From NCBI GenBank assembly GCA_008011715.2, contig CP136508.1, positions 3,348,001 through 3,412,000 of the forward strand: a stretch of 64,000 bases of DNA, in the 5' to 3' direction. Position 1 is the first letter of the stretch. Each line of letters opens with the position of its first letter. Below the pieces are notes generated by a model, which was given only the letters and a program-made list of their open reading frames with translations, was not told where the DNA came from and did not search any database. Origin of the DNA: [Empedobacter] haloabium. GTDB taxonomy: Bacteria > Pseudomonadota > Gammaproteobacteria > Burkholderiales > Burkholderiaceae_D. This document shows, one piece after another, positions 45,281 to 54,543 of this stretch. Both the position numbers and the translations under genes were made by a program.

Positions 45281-45949
45281 ATGCGCCCCCACTCTCCTTG
45301 CTCCGATCGCCCCGTTTCCTTGGCCCTGCTGCTCGCCCTGCTGTGCTGCTATCCACTGTCCCTGGTGATTCCGCCCGCCTGGGTGTGGGAAAACGGTATC
45401 GTCGAGGACGGTGACGTGATTGTCCTGGGGCTCGGTTGCGCGTGGGCGTTGGCCGCGTGGCTGCGCGAGCGCCCCGCCCCGGCGGCGCTGCTGGCACGCA
45501 GCGTGGTGCCGCTCTGGACGATCCTGATCGGCCGCGAGATGAGCTGGGGTGCCGTGCTGTTCGCCCCGGATCACATGACCGTCGCGGGGCCGGTCTTCAC
45601 GTCGCACCACTTGTGGTATCGGCCCGCGGTCACGCCGCTGCTGGTGCTGCTGTTTGCCTGGGCGGCATGGTCGGCCTGGCGCTGCCGGCTCGACCGCCAG
45701 CTGTACGGCGTGCTGGCGCGCGGGCGCTTCCCGTGGCCCGCCCTGATGGTGGTGCTGGCAGCGGCCGTGGGCTCGAGCTGTGCCGAATCGCACCTGCCGG
45801 CCTGTGTCGCTTCCCTGCAGAACCAGCGCTTCGAGGAATTGGCGGAACTGGTGGGCTACATCGCGCTGGTGGCCGTGCAGGCGCGCGTGCTGGCGCAGTG
45901 CCGCACCACCTCCCCCGCGGCGGCGGCGACGCCGGCGCGCGCCGGTTGA
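45281..45949 (+). CDS. Polytopic membrane protein of unknown function
   Basis: A 222-aa inner-membrane protein with about five to six hydrophobic helices (near 13-32, 45-62, 75-90, 115-132, 147-163 and 178-196). Loops contain charged patches such as NGIVEDGDVIV and IGREMSWGAVLFAPDHM, the latter with conserved-looking Glu, Asp and His that might bind a metal or haem. Two Cys lie in SSCAESHLPACVAS. No family recognised. It is divergent from the amylase gene and convergent with the TetR gene 6 bases away, so regulation by that TetR is not obvious. Confidence 0.75.
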   Translation: MRPHSPCSDRPVSLALLLALLCCYPLSLVIPPAWVWENGIVEDGDVIVLGLGCAWALAAWLRERPAPAALLARSVVPLWTILIGREMSWGAVLFAPDHMTVAGPVFTSHHLWYRPAVTPLLVLLFAWAAWSAWRCRLDRQLYGVLARGRFPWPALMVVLAAAVGSSCAESHLPACVASLQNQRFEELAELVGYIALVAVQARVLAQCRTTSPAAAATPARAG

Positions 45950-45955
45950 CACAGT

Positions 45956-46552
45956 CTAGGTGCCATCCGGATCGCGCAGCCGCCCCGCCTCGACCGCCAG
46001 TTGCCACGCCCGCGCCGCCAATTGACGGCGGCGCTCCGGGTCGCGCGCATACAAGGCCCCACCCAGCAGGGCCGCCAGCAGCAAGGCGTCCTCGGCCTGG
46101 AAGTCGGCGCGGCACGTGCCCGCGGCGCGCGCCCACGCGACCGGCTGTGCGAATGCGGCAACGAAGCGCCGCTGGGCAAGTTGGAACTCGGCGCTGTCAT
46201 GGTCGAACGCCTGCCAGTACTCGGCCAAGGGCGCGCGCGCGACCATGTGCTGGGCCAGGAAACGCAGCAAGCGCACCAGTGCGTAAGGATCGCCGGGCGC
46301 ACTAGCCGCCTCGGTCTCCAGCGTGGCCAGCGTGCGCTGCAACAGGCCGGCGATCAGCGCGTGACGGTCGGCGAAATGCCGGAACAGCGTGGCACGGCCA
46401 ATGCCGGCCCGCTGCGCGACCGCGTCGAGCGGTGCATTGACACCGCTTTCGAGGAACACGGCTTGCGCCGCGTCCAGCAGCCGATCGCGATTTTCGACCG
46501 CGTCGGCCCGTCGGCGGGCGGCGACCTTCGGCTGTGACGGCGTCGCACTCAT
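45956..46552 (-). CDS. TetR/AcrR-family regulator
   Basis: A 198-aa TetR-type repressor. The N-terminal helix-turn-helix (about 22-66) reads RDRLLDAAQAVFLESGVNAPLDAVAQRAGIGRATLFRHFADRHALIAGLL when its overlapping segments are joined, matching the family consensus. The C-terminal ligand domain is helical and Ala-rich. ATG 46552 is used; a GTG two codons earlier is possible. Target genes are not evident: the adjacent membrane gene converges with it, and the pectinase gene ends upstream of it on the same strand. Confidence 0.9.
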   Translation of the reverse strand: MSATPSQPKVAARRRADAVENRDRLLDAAQAVFLESGVNAPLDAVAQRAGIGRATLFRHFADRHALIAGLLQRTLATLETEAASAPGDPYALVRLLRFLAQHMVARAPLAEYWQAFDHDSAEFQLAQRRFVAAFAQPVAWARAAGTCRADFQAEDALLLAALLGGALYARDPERRRQLAARAWQLAVEAGRLRDPDGT

Positions 46553-46718
46553 GCGCACGACGCAGCGCGAGCGCGCGTGGGAAAACTGTCAACCGGGCGG
46601 AAACGGGGCGGAACGGTCATGACGTGTGCCGATGCTTGGGAGCCGGCAGTATGCGCGCTGCCTCCTGCCATGGCAAGCGTGCGTTCGACCGATCCTGCGC
46701 GCCGTCCCGCCCTCCCCA

Positions 46719-49700
46719 TTACGGCTGCGGCTCCCACCCCGCGCCGCCGCCATACCCCGCGAACACCTGGGCGCGGCTGGCGAAACCGGCCGCCACCTCG
46801 TGCGCGCGCAGCTGGTAGCCGCCGACGCGGGCGGACAGGTCGAGCGGGTTGCCGGCCAGGTCCATCGTGCCGTATTCGCGCCAGCCCGACGTGGCGTTCG
46901 GCGTGGCGGGATGGGGCGCCGGCTGGCCGTTCACGCCCTGGCCGGCCCATCCGGCCGGTGCCACGTGCCGGTCCATGCGGCAGTGGATGAAGGCGATATT
47001 GTCCCAGCTGGCCGTGCCGCCCGGGCTGCGCGCCAGGTAGGTGGCGCCGGCCGGCACGTCGCCGTGGCGCGGCCCCGGGCCGGGGCCGTGCGTCAGGCGG
47101 CTGTTGAGGAACACGAAGCCCTTGTCCGTGGCCGCCGGCACGCGCGCCTGCAGCACGTAGCCGCCGCTGGTGGCGCTGGTGGTGTCGCCCACCGAGCGGA
47201 TCTCGCTGTCCTCGAACAAGGCGGCGCGGCTGCCGCCCCAGATGAAGTCGACATTGCCCGCCACCAGCGTGCGGTAGAACCATGACCAGCCCTTCAGGTT
47301 CAGCGTGTCCTGCTCGCTGAGGAAGGCCGCGTCCTGCGCAATCAGGCGGCCGGCATCGCTGTTGAAGTACAGCGTCTCGGCCTGGCCGGCCATGCCGGCC
47401 GCACGCAAGGTGGTGTTGTTCAGCGTGAGCCGTTGCAGCCGTAGCATGTCCGCGCCCTCCACCAGCAGCAGTGCGCGACCGCCATTCGTGCCGCTGCTGG
47501 CCGGCCCCTGGCTGGCGCCCGTGCCGGGGTTCAGCGTCTCGTTGTTGGTGTAGCGGATCACGACGCCGTCGCGGGTCTCGCCAACGATGGTGACGTTGTC
47601 CTTGCCGCGCAGGTAGAGCAGCTCGTCGTAGGTACCGTTGCGCACGCCGATCGTGACGGGCGTGGCTTTTGGCACGTATTGCATCGCGTGGTTCAGCGCG
47701 CCCTGCACGGTGCGGAAGTGGGCGCTGCCGTCGTCGTCCACCACGAAGGTGGTGCCGTCGGGTGCGGCGGCCCGGGTCGTGAACGTCCAGTTGGCGGCCT
47801 CGCCGATCCCCCGGAACGGCACGCCGCCCAGCTTCGTGTTGGTGAACACGCCGTCGGCGACCGCCACGTAGTACTCGGTGTTGTAGGCCAGCTTGTTGCC
47901 GTGCAGGTGAATCGTCGCCGTGTTGCCGTCGATGCGGATCGGCGCCGTGCGCACCTTGCGCACCTGGGCCTGGCCAGGGTAGCCCAGCACGTCGGTCTCG
48001 CCGCTGGTACGCACCACGTCCACCAGCACATCGTCGATCTTGCGGTACACGCGCACGCTGCCGCTGCCCAGCGTGGGCGGCGTGTCGAACGCCAGCCGCA
48101 GCGGCGTGTCGACCGGTTCCACCCCGCCCGCCGGGGCCGGATAGGTGGCGCGCTCCAGGCCATAGGTCTGCGTGGGCTGCTCGAAGCCCGGGGCGACGCT
48201 GACGACGATCGTCCGCATCAGTGCCGGGTCCGAGCCGGAGCGCAGCACGATCTCGGCGCTGCCGGCGGCCAGCGGCGCGATCGCGACCGTGTTGCCGTCC
48301 AGCGTGACACTTGCCACCGTGGGATCGCTGGAGGCGGCCGTGAAGCTGTCGGCGCCGCCGTCCGGCGCCACCGCGTTGACCGAAAGGCGGTATGGCGCGT
48401 CGCCCGCCTCCGCCTCGATGCTGGCGATGCCTGGCGCGAGCGTCAGCTGGGCGGGCTTCCTGGCGGGGTCGCCGATGCGCACGTCGTCGATCTGGAACGA
48501 TTTATTGGCCGTGTACAGGCCCACGAGGCCGCGCGCCGCGAAGGTCTCGTCCGTGATCGAGCCCAGGTTTTCGCCATCCAGGTACACCGTCAGCGTGCTG
48601 CCGGCCAGTTCGAAGCGCACCGTGTAGAACGGTCCGTCCATGGCGATGGACTTCTTGACCTGCTTCGGCCGGCTCAGGCTCCCCGCCAGCATCCGCGCGA
48701 TCTCGACCTGGGTGCTGGCCGTGCTGCTCTGCACGTTCAGGCCGGCGCCATACCAGTTGTTCGCATCGACATAGCGCGTGAGCAGGTACAGCTGCTTGTT
48801 GCCGGTGGTGCCGTTGGTGAGCGGCCGGATGCGCGCCTCGACGTAGTAGTCGCCGCCTGGCACGGCCGCGAGCGCGCCGGGTTTCAGCAGCGCCAGCACG
48901 CCGCCGGTGCTGGCGGCCGTGTACTGCAGCAGCTTGTTCGCGCTGCCGGCCACTTCGTCCTGCACGCGAAAGGCACCGTTCGGCCCGGGCAGCGGCAGCA
49001 GGTCCCACTGGGCCGCCGTGCCGGCCTGGAAGTCGTCGCAGAAGTACAGGCCGGACGGCGGGCAAGCGCCGACGGGCCCCGTGTCGATCGTCGTGCTGCC
49101 CGTGCCCGTCACCGCGCTCTGCAGCTTGCCGCCGCCGGCCTGCGCCAGCGCGTTGGCCTTGACGAGGCTGGGCGGGCGCACGCTGAACGGGTAAGGCGGC
49201 GTCCAGGCCACATCGGCCGACACGCCACAGGCCCCCAGCGGCGCGCCGTTCAGCAGCGAGCCGCTGTCGCGGAACGCGCCCGGCACCGCGCCGCCGAAGT
49301 CCTTCACCACGTCGCCGCAAGAGTGCGCGCCCACCACCTCGAACAGATTGTTCTGCGCCAGGATCTTCGCCGCATGCGCCACGCCGACGCTGTACGACAC
49401 CGGGTAGACGGGATGCGTCTTCGAGCCGGCGAAGTAGTTGTTGAACAGGTGGACCTGGCCGTAGCGCACGCGCGGCGCGCGGCTGGCCACGTCGCGAAAC
49501 ACGTTGTTGCTGAAGGTGACGCGCAGGCGGCCTTCGTCGCCGCTGGCGCTGTCGCTGCCGCCGACCAGGTTGTTCTTGTTGTGCTGCTCGAACAGGTTGT
49601 ACGACACCGTCACGTAGTCCGAGCCGTTGGTGATGTCCAGCGCGCCGTCGTGGCATTGGCGCACGTGGCCGTTCTCGACGGGCAGGAACGCGTCCGTCAG

Positions 49701-50267
49701 CGGGGCGTCGGTGAAGCTGACGTGATCGACCCAGACGTGATCCGAGTTGGAGACGCCGATCGCGTCGAACGCGGCGTTCCAGTTGCCCGTGGCGCCGTCG
49801 TTCGGGTCCCAGACGGGCCCCACGTCGCAGGCGTTGACCAGCTTCAGGTTGCGGATGATGACCTGCGACGCGTTCGACACCAGGATATGGCCGTTGACGA
49901 TGCCGGCGTTGGCGCCAGCGCCGATCAGGGTCGTATTGCTCTTCAGGCGCACGGCGCCGCGCGCGGCCTGGTCGGCGCTGCTGGTGAACGGCTGGCCCTC
50001 GCTCATGTCGACGATGCCGGTCAGCTTGATGATCTTGGCATTGGTGCCGCCGTTGTAAAGCGCGGCCAGCAACTGGGCGCGGTTGGCGACCGTGTACACC
50101 TGGCTGGCCGGCGCGGTCGAGCCGCCCAGGGTGCCGCCCGCCTGGCTGGCCCACCCGTCCGGCGGCGCGGCCTGGCGCGCGGGGTCGGTCGCATCGGCGG
50201 CGTGGCTTGCCGTGGCTCGCAGAAGGATAACGGCGGCCAGTGCCGCGATGGATGGCAATGGGCGCAT
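46719..50267 (-). CDS. Bifunctional pectate lyase - pectin methylesterase fusion
   Basis: A 1182-aa secreted multidomain pectinase. ATG 50267 has AGGGAGG upstream and a signal peptide (1-22, ASHAA). Residues about 45-340 are a PL1 pectate lyase: DHVWVDHVSFTD near 181, Ca-site Asp residues near HDGALDIT, and catalytic Arg in APRVRYGQVH near 266. Residues about 365-590 are a LamG-like beta-sandwich that may bind carbohydrate. Residues 590-680 and 690-830 are Ig-like domains. Residues 838-1180 are a CE8 pectinesterase: SEQDTLN near 986, catalytic Asp in GNVDFIWGG near 1006, and YLARS near 1076. The esterase would remove methyl groups and supply substrate to the lyase. It starts 1 base after the PEP-CTERM gene stop. 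Confidence 0.93.
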   Translation of the reverse strand: MRPLPSIAALAAVILLRATASHAADATDPARQAAPPDGWASQAGGTLGGSTAPASQVYTVANRAQLLAALYNGGTNAKIIKLTGIVDMSEGQPFTSSADQAARGAVRLKSNTTLIGAGANAGIVNGHILVSNASQVIIRNLKLVNACDVGPVWDPNDGATGNWNAAFDAIGVSNSDHVWVDHVSFTDAPLTDAFLPVENGHVRQCHDGALDITNGSDYVTVSYNLFEQHNKNNLVGGSDSASGDEGRLRVTFSNNVFRDVASRAPRVRYGQVHLFNNYFAGSKTHPVYPVSYSVGVAHAAKILAQNNLFEVVGAHSCGDVVKDFGGAVPGAFRDSGSLLNGAPLGACGVSADVAWTPPYPFSVRPPSLVKANALAQAGGGKLQSAVTGTGSTTIDTGPVGACPPSGLYFCDDFQAGTAAQWDLLPLPGPNGAFRVQDEVAGSANKLLQYTAASTGGVLALLKPGALAAVPGGDYYVEARIRPLTNGTTGNKQLYLLTRYVDANNWYGAGLNVQSSTASTQVEIARMLAGSLSRPKQVKKSIAMDGPFYTVRFELAGSTLTVYLDGENLGSITDETFAARGLVGLYTANKSFQIDDVRIGDPARKPAQLTLAPGIASIEAEAGDAPYRLSVNAVAPDGGADSFTAASSDPTVASVTLDGNTVAIAPLAAGSAEIVLRSGSDPALMRTIVVSVAPGFEQPTQTYGLERATYPAPAGGVEPVDTPLRLAFDTPPTLGSGSVRVYRKIDDVLVDVVRTSGETDVLGYPGQAQVRKVRTAPIRIDGNTATIHLHGNKLAYNTEYYVAVADGVFTNTKLGGVPFRGIGEAANWTFTTRAAAPDGTTFVVDDDGSAHFRTVQGALNHAMQYVPKATPVTIGVRNGTYDELLYLRGKDNVTIVGETRDGVVIRYTNNETLNPGTGASQGPASSGTNGGRALLLVEGADMLRLQRLTLNNTTLRAAGMAGQAETLYFNSDAGRLIAQDAAFLSEQDTLNLKGWSWFYRTLVAGNVDFIWGGSRAALFEDSEIRSVGDTTSATSGGYVLQARVPAATDKGFVFLNSRLTHGPGPGPRHGDVPAGATYLARSPGGTASWDNIAFIHCRMDRHVAPAGWAGQGVNGQPAPHPATPNATSGWREYGTMDLAGNPLDLSARVGGYQLRAHEVAAGFASRAQVFAGYGGGAGWEPQP

Positions 50268-50268
50268 G

Positions 50269-50847
50269 TCAGCCTCCCTTGGCACGGCGCGGCTTGCGCG
50301 TGCGCGTTGCCGCCAATGCGGCCAGGCCGGCCAGCAGCAGCGCGGGCGTGGCCGGTTCCGGCACGGGCGCGGCGGCACTGATCTCGGCCGTGACGGAGCC
50401 GAACTCGCTCCACGCCACGTCACCCAGCTCGAGCGCGAAGCTGTCATCGTCCAGCAGCGTGGCCACCGGAATGCCGCTGGCGCCGGCGGCGCTGGTGAAG
50501 GTGATGGCGCCGATGGCCGCGGCCAGCCTGCCGCCGAAGTCGAAGCGCATCGTGTAGGCACCGGCGGGAATGGCGCCGTTGGCGATCACCGTCATCGCGC
50601 CGCTCGGGGCAAAGTCGATGCCGAACAGGTAGTCGGCGGTCAGGAACTCGACGCCGCTGTCGCTCGGGTCGAGCCGGGTCGTGTTCGAGCCAGGCACGGC
50701 GGCGAAGTCATGGTCCAGGCCGAGCATGCCGGCGGCGCTGCCGTTGTAGGTGGCCGTGATGACGGCGTCGCGCAGCGCGATGGGTGCCGCATGGGTAGCG
50801 GTGGCGGCGCATAGCGCCAGCACACCAGCAAGGTGTTGGGGTTTCAA
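50269..50847 (-). CDS. PEP-CTERM protein coupled to the pectinase gene
   Basis: A 192-aa exosortase substrate. It starts at TTG (50847) with GGAGA five bases upstream; the signal peptide is about 1-20 (ATHAAP). A beta-rich domain of about 140 residues follows. The sorting signal is VPEPATPALLLAGLAALAA plus a basic tail RTRKPRR (about 160-188). Its stop codon and the pectinase ATG are separated by a single base, so the two are translationally coupled. That suggests it helps keep the pectinase at the cell surface or in the exopolysaccharide layer (inference). Confidence 0.87.
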   Translation of the reverse strand: MKPQHLAGVLALCAATATHAAPIALRDAVITATYNGSAAGMLGLDHDFAAVPGSNTTRLDPSDSGVEFLTADYLFGIDFAPSGAMTVIANGAIPAGAYTMRFDFGGRLAAAIGAITFTSAAGASGIPVATLLDDDSFALELGDVAWSEFGSVTAEISAAAPVPEPATPALLLAGLAALAATRTRKPRRAKGG

Positions 50848-51031
50848 GGTGTCTCCGATCTGATTGTTGTGATGGTCGGAAGCGCCGCCGGGGACGGTCG
50901 CCGCAGGACACCTCGCGTGTCCCGTGCCAGGTCGAGGTTGCCGGGTGCGGGCCTAGGTCGACGCAGGTAGGTGCCGGAACATCCGGTCAGGCCTATTCTA
51001 GATTGGTCAGGCCAGTTTGACAATCAGGCCG

Positions 51032-51051
51032 ACTACAGCCGGGGCTGTAGT
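51032..51051. promoter_or_regulatory. Perfect inverted repeat upstream of pullulanase
   Basis: ACTACAGCC (51032-51040) and GGCTGTAGT (51043-51051) are perfect 9-bp arms around two bases. The outer ACTACA/TGTAGT arms match those upstream of the amylase. It lies 124 bases before the pulA ATG, in the 327-base gap to the divergent PEP-CTERM gene, which holds no gene. Confidence 0.6.
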
Positions 51052-51100
51052 GGAAAGTTTGCAACATTGCATGAGCTTGCGGAAGGAGCGTTACCGCAGC

Positions 51101-51115
51101 AGTAGTATTATTACA
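51101..51115. promoter_or_regulatory. Second candidate starch-regulon motif before pullulanase
   Basis: AGTAGTATTATTACA, 12 of 15 identical to 45109-45123 upstream of the amylase. It starts 74 bases before the pulA ATG and could overlap the promoter. Confidence 0.45.
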
Positions 51116-51174
51116 TCGAGCGTCGCGCGATCGCGCCGTTGAAACGCTCTTCACAAGAATAGACAGGAGACACG

Positions 51175-54100
51175 ATGAACATCGGAAGTAGTTTAAGTTC
51201 ACGCTTTGGCGTCGGCCTGGCGTGCGCCGTCCTGCTGGCCGGCTGCGGCGCCGGCGGCGACGACAGCGCTGGCGCGGCGCCCACCAGGCTGTCCGGCGGC
51301 GTGACCGCCTCGGCGGCGGCAGCGCCGGCGGTCGCCCCCGGCAATATCCGCATGCATTTCCACCGCATCCAGAACGACGCGGCGCAATGGGGCGTCTACT
51401 CGTGGGACGGGCCGCAGCATCCCAGCCCGGCCTGGATCTCCGGCCGCTTCATGTTTACCGGCAGCGATGCGTTCGGCGGCTATGTCGACATTCCGCTGGC
51501 GGCCGGCAAGAGCGCCATCTGGTTCCTCGTCACGGACGGCAACGGCAGCAAGAACTGCGGCGCCGACCAGCACGCGGACCTGCGCCCCGACGTGATGACG
51601 GCCGGCCAGGAGGTGTGGATGCTGGAAGGCGACTGCACCGTCTACACCAGCCAGCCGGCGCTCAGCTTCGGCAACCTGGGCAGCGCCAAGGCGCACTGGC
51701 TGTCCGCCACCGCGCTGGCCTGGCCGGGCGCTCCGGCCGGTGCCACGTACAAGCTGTTCTACGCGGCCAACGGCGGCCTGACGGCCAGCCCGGACGCCAA
51801 CACCGGCCTGGCCGGCGCGGACGGCAGCGTCACGCTGCAGGTGGCCGCCCTGCCCGACGCGATCCGCCAGAAATTCCCGCACCTGGCCGGCGCCACCGGC
51901 CTGCGCATGACCGACGCCGATGCCGCCAGGCTGGCGCGGGTCGTCAGCGGCCAGTTCGCCATCGCCCAGTTCGACGGCGACGGCAAGCTGGTACAGGTCA
52001 CGTCGCTGCAGCAGGCCGGCATGCTCGATGCCGTCTATGCGCCGCTGGCCAGCATGGCGCAACTGGGCCTGACGTTCAACCGCCAGGGCGTGCCGACGTT
52101 CCGCGTATGGGCGCCAACGGCCAAGTCGGTGCGGCTCGACCTGTATGCCAGCGCGGACGCGACGACGTCCACGCCGGTCGCGATGAAGCATGATCCCGCC
52201 AGCGGCCTGTGGAGCTATACGGCACCGGACGCCTCCTGGACCAACCGCGCCTACTACACCTACACGGTGCAGGTGCTGTCGCGCTGGGCCAACAACACCC
52301 TGGTGACGAACACCGTCACCGATCCCTACTCGATCAGCGTGTCGGCCAACAGCACGAAGAGCTTCGTGGCCAACCTGGACAGCCCGGCCCTGAAGCCGGC
52401 TGGCTGGGACGAGCAGCGCATCCCGAAACTGGACGCGCCGACCGACATCGCGCTATACGAGCTGCACATCCGCGACTTCTCGGCGTCCGACAGCACGGTG
52501 CCGGCCGCCCACCGCGGCAAGTACCTGGCGTTCACCGACACCGAGTCGGCGCCGATGCGCCACCTGAAGTCGCTGCAGAAGGCGGGGCTGACGCACGTGC
52601 ACCTGCTGCCCGCGTTCGACTTCGCCAGTGTCGACGAAAAGCAGTGCGCGACCCCGGCGATCCCGAACGGCGCCGCCGACGGCACCGTCCAGCAGGCCGC
52701 CGTGGCGGCCACGCAAAACGGCGACTGCTTCAACTGGGGCTACGACCCGGTCCACTACAACGCGCCGGAAGGCAGCTACGCCACCGACACCAGCGACGCC
52801 GCCGTGCGCGTGCGCGAGTTCCGCGCCATGGTGCAGGCGCTGCACGAAAATGGCCTGCGCGTGACGATGGACGTGGTCTACAACCACACCAGCCAGTCGC
52901 AGCAAGGCCCGCTGTCGGTGCTGGACCGCATCGTGCCGGCCTACTACTATCGCCTGGGGCTCGACGGCAACCAGCTCAACGACAGCTGCTGCGCCGACAC
53001 GGCCCAGGAAAACACGATGATGGCCAAGCTGATGGTCGATTCGGCCAAACTGTGGGCGACCAAGTACAAGATCGACAGCTTCCGCTTCGACATCATGGGC
53101 TTCACGCCGCTGGATCTGATGCAGCGCATCCAGAGCGCCGCCAGCAAGGCCGCCGAACGCCCGATCTACATCTACGGCGAGGCATGGAACTTCGGCGCCG
53201 TCGGCAACGACGCGCGCTTCGTGCAGGCACGTCAGGCCAATATGTTCGGCACCGGCATCGGCTCGTTCAACGACCGCATCCGCGACACGGTGCGCGGCGG
53301 CGGCTGCTGCGACACCGGCAGCGCGCTGGTCACGCAGCAAGGCTTCGTCAACGGCGCCTGGTTCGACCCGAACGGGCAGTCGACCCAGACGCGCGACGAC
53401 GCGCTGCGCCTGGCCGACCTGGCGCGCGTCGCGCTGTCCGGCACCTTGCGCGACTACCGCTTCACGGACCGCTTCGGCAACGTGCGCAGCAACGCCCAGA
53501 TCGACTACTTCGGCCAGCAGGCCGGCTTCGCCGGCAGCCCGGCCGAGACGATCAACTATGTCGAGGCGCACGACAACCAGACGCTGTTCGACGTCAACGC
53601 CCTGAAGCTGCCGCAGAACACGCCGCTGGCCGAACGGGTGCGCGTGCAGAACCTGGCCAATGCCGTCAACATCCTGTCGCAAGGCATCCCGTTCTTCCAC
53701 GCGGGCCAGGAGATCCTGCGTTCCAAGTCGCTCGACCGCGACAGCTACAACGCGGGCGACTGGTTCAACCGCCTGGACTACAGCTACGCGTCGAACAACT
53801 TCGGCGTCGGCCTGCCGATGGCGGGCGTCAACGAGGGCAGCTGGCCGGTGATGGCGCCGGTACTGGCCAATCCACTCATCGCGCCGGACCGCCGCGCGAT
53901 CCTGGCCGCCAAGGCCGGCTTCGAGGAACTGCTGGCGATCCGCAAGGACAGCACGCTGTTCCGGCTGCGCACGGCGCAGGACGTGATCGAGCGGCTGAAG
54001 TTCCACAACACGGGGCCGAGCCAGGTGCCGGGCATCGTCGCCATGAGCATCGATGGCAGCGCACCGTCGGCCTACCCGGGCGCACAGTACAAGCAGGTGG

Positions 54101-54297
54101 TGGTGGTGTTCAACGTCGACAAGGCAGCGAAAACCGTCGCCCTGCCGGAGCTGGCCGGCCGCAAGCTGCAGCTGCACCCGATCCAGCGCAATGGCAGCGA
54201 TGCGGTGGTGAAGGCGGCCGCCTACGACGGCCGCACGGGCAGCTTCGCGATCCCTGGCCGGACGACGGCCGTGTTCGTGCGGAACGCGGCGGACTGA
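51175..54297 (+). CDS. pulA: Lipoprotein pullulanase-type alpha-1,6-glucosidase
   Basis: A 1040-aa surface debranching enzyme cutting alpha-1,6 links in pullulan and starch. The ATG has AGGAGA upstream; residues 1-24 form a lipoprotein signal with lipobox LLAGC. A CBM41-like starch-binding domain follows (about 58-155: IRMHFHRIQNDAAQWGVYSW). A linker domain and a CBM48-type domain (about 295-400: VPTFRVWAPTAKSVRLDLY) precede the GH13 barrel (about 420-930). The barrel has DVVYNHTSQS near 565, nucleophile Asp in SFRFDIMGF near 639, acid/base Glu in YGEAWNFG near 667 and third Asp in EAHDNQTLFD near 799. A C-terminal all-beta domain (DUF3372-like) closes it. With the nearby amylase it would break starch into maltodextrins. 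Confidence 0.95.
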   Translation: MNIGSSLSSRFGVGLACAVLLAGCGAGGDDSAGAAPTRLSGGVTASAAAAPAVAPGNIRMHFHRIQNDAAQWGVYSWDGPQHPSPAWISGRFMFTGSDAFGGYVDIPLAAGKSAIWFLVTDGNGSKNCGADQHADLRPDVMTAGQEVWMLEGDCTVYTSQPALSFGNLGSAKAHWLSATALAWPGAPAGATYKLFYAANGGLTASPDANTGLAGADGSVTLQVAALPDAIRQKFPHLAGATGLRMTDADAARLARVVSGQFAIAQFDGDGKLVQVTSLQQAGMLDAVYAPLASMAQLGLTFNRQGVPTFRVWAPTAKSVRLDLYASADATTSTPVAMKHDPASGLWSYTAPDASWTNRAYYTYTVQVLSRWANNTLVTNTVTDPYSISVSANSTKSFVANLDSPALKPAGWDEQRIPKLDAPTDIALYELHIRDFSASDSTVPAAHRGKYLAFTDTESAPMRHLKSLQKAGLTHVHLLPAFDFASVDEKQCATPAIPNGAADGTVQQAAVAATQNGDCFNWGYDPVHYNAPEGSYATDTSDAAVRVREFRAMVQALHENGLRVTMDVVYNHTSQSQQGPLSVLDRIVPAYYYRLGLDGNQLNDSCCADTAQENTMMAKLMVDSAKLWATKYKIDSFRFDIMGFTPLDLMQRIQSAASKAAERPIYIYGEAWNFGAVGNDARFVQARQANMFGTGIGSFNDRIRDTVRGGGCCDTGSALVTQQGFVNGAWFDPNGQSTQTRDDALRLADLARVALSGTLRDYRFTDRFGNVRSNAQIDYFGQQAGFAGSPAETINYVEAHDNQTLFDVNALKLPQNTPLAERVRVQNLANAVNILSQGIPFFHAGQEILRSKSLDRDSYNAGDWFNRLDYSYASNNFGVGLPMAGVNEGSWPVMAPVLANPLIAPDRRAILAAKAGFEELLAIRKDSTLFRLRTAQDVIERLKFHNTGPSQVPGIVAMSIDGSAPSAYPGAQYKQVVVVFNVDKAAKTVALPELAGRKLQLHPIQRNGSDAVVKAAAYDGRTGSFAIPGRTTAVFVRNAAD

Positions 54298-54317
54298 CGG
54301 GCCGCCAAGGCCGAGTT

Positions 54318-54502
54318 CGTGTCAACTTCGGGGTCAGGCACGAATGCTGACACGAGCTCGTCCTTACAGTGCACTGCACATGGCAGAGCCCGTGTCCCGC
54401 CTTGGGGTCACACCCCGACAAGGACACGGACTCAGCCACGAGTAAGCTGCATCAATGCAGGGCCCGTGTCAGCTTTTGTGCCTGACCCCTCGGTGCGACA
54501 CG
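54318..54502. repeat. Three regularly spaced stem-loop units
   Basis: Each unit is bounded by CGTGTC and GACACG: 54318-54354 (37 bp), 54391-54428 (38 bp) and 54465-54502 (38 bp). Starts are 73 and 74 bases apart, leaving two 36-base linkers. Unit 1 contains GGGGTCAGGCAC and unit 3 its reverse complement, so unit 3 is an inverted copy; unit 2 is a degenerate GGGGTCA version. The linkers carry their own palindromes (CAGTGCACTG 54367-54376; CTGCAT-CA-ATGCAG 54447-54460). It fills the gap between convergent pulA and the phosphofructokinase gene. Confidence 0.8.
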
Positions 54503-54543
54503 AGCCCAGCCTTGGACTGCGAGGCCTCGGACCAGCGTTGCGC

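Noticed and set aside
47679..50381. 900-codon rightward frame opposite the pectinase
   Set aside because: Antisense shadow of PL1-CE8, whose catalytic motifs are clear on the other strand.
54318..54502. CRISPR-like look of the repeat array
   Set aside because: Units are imperfect, one is inverted, there are only three, the linkers are palindromic, and no cas genes are near.
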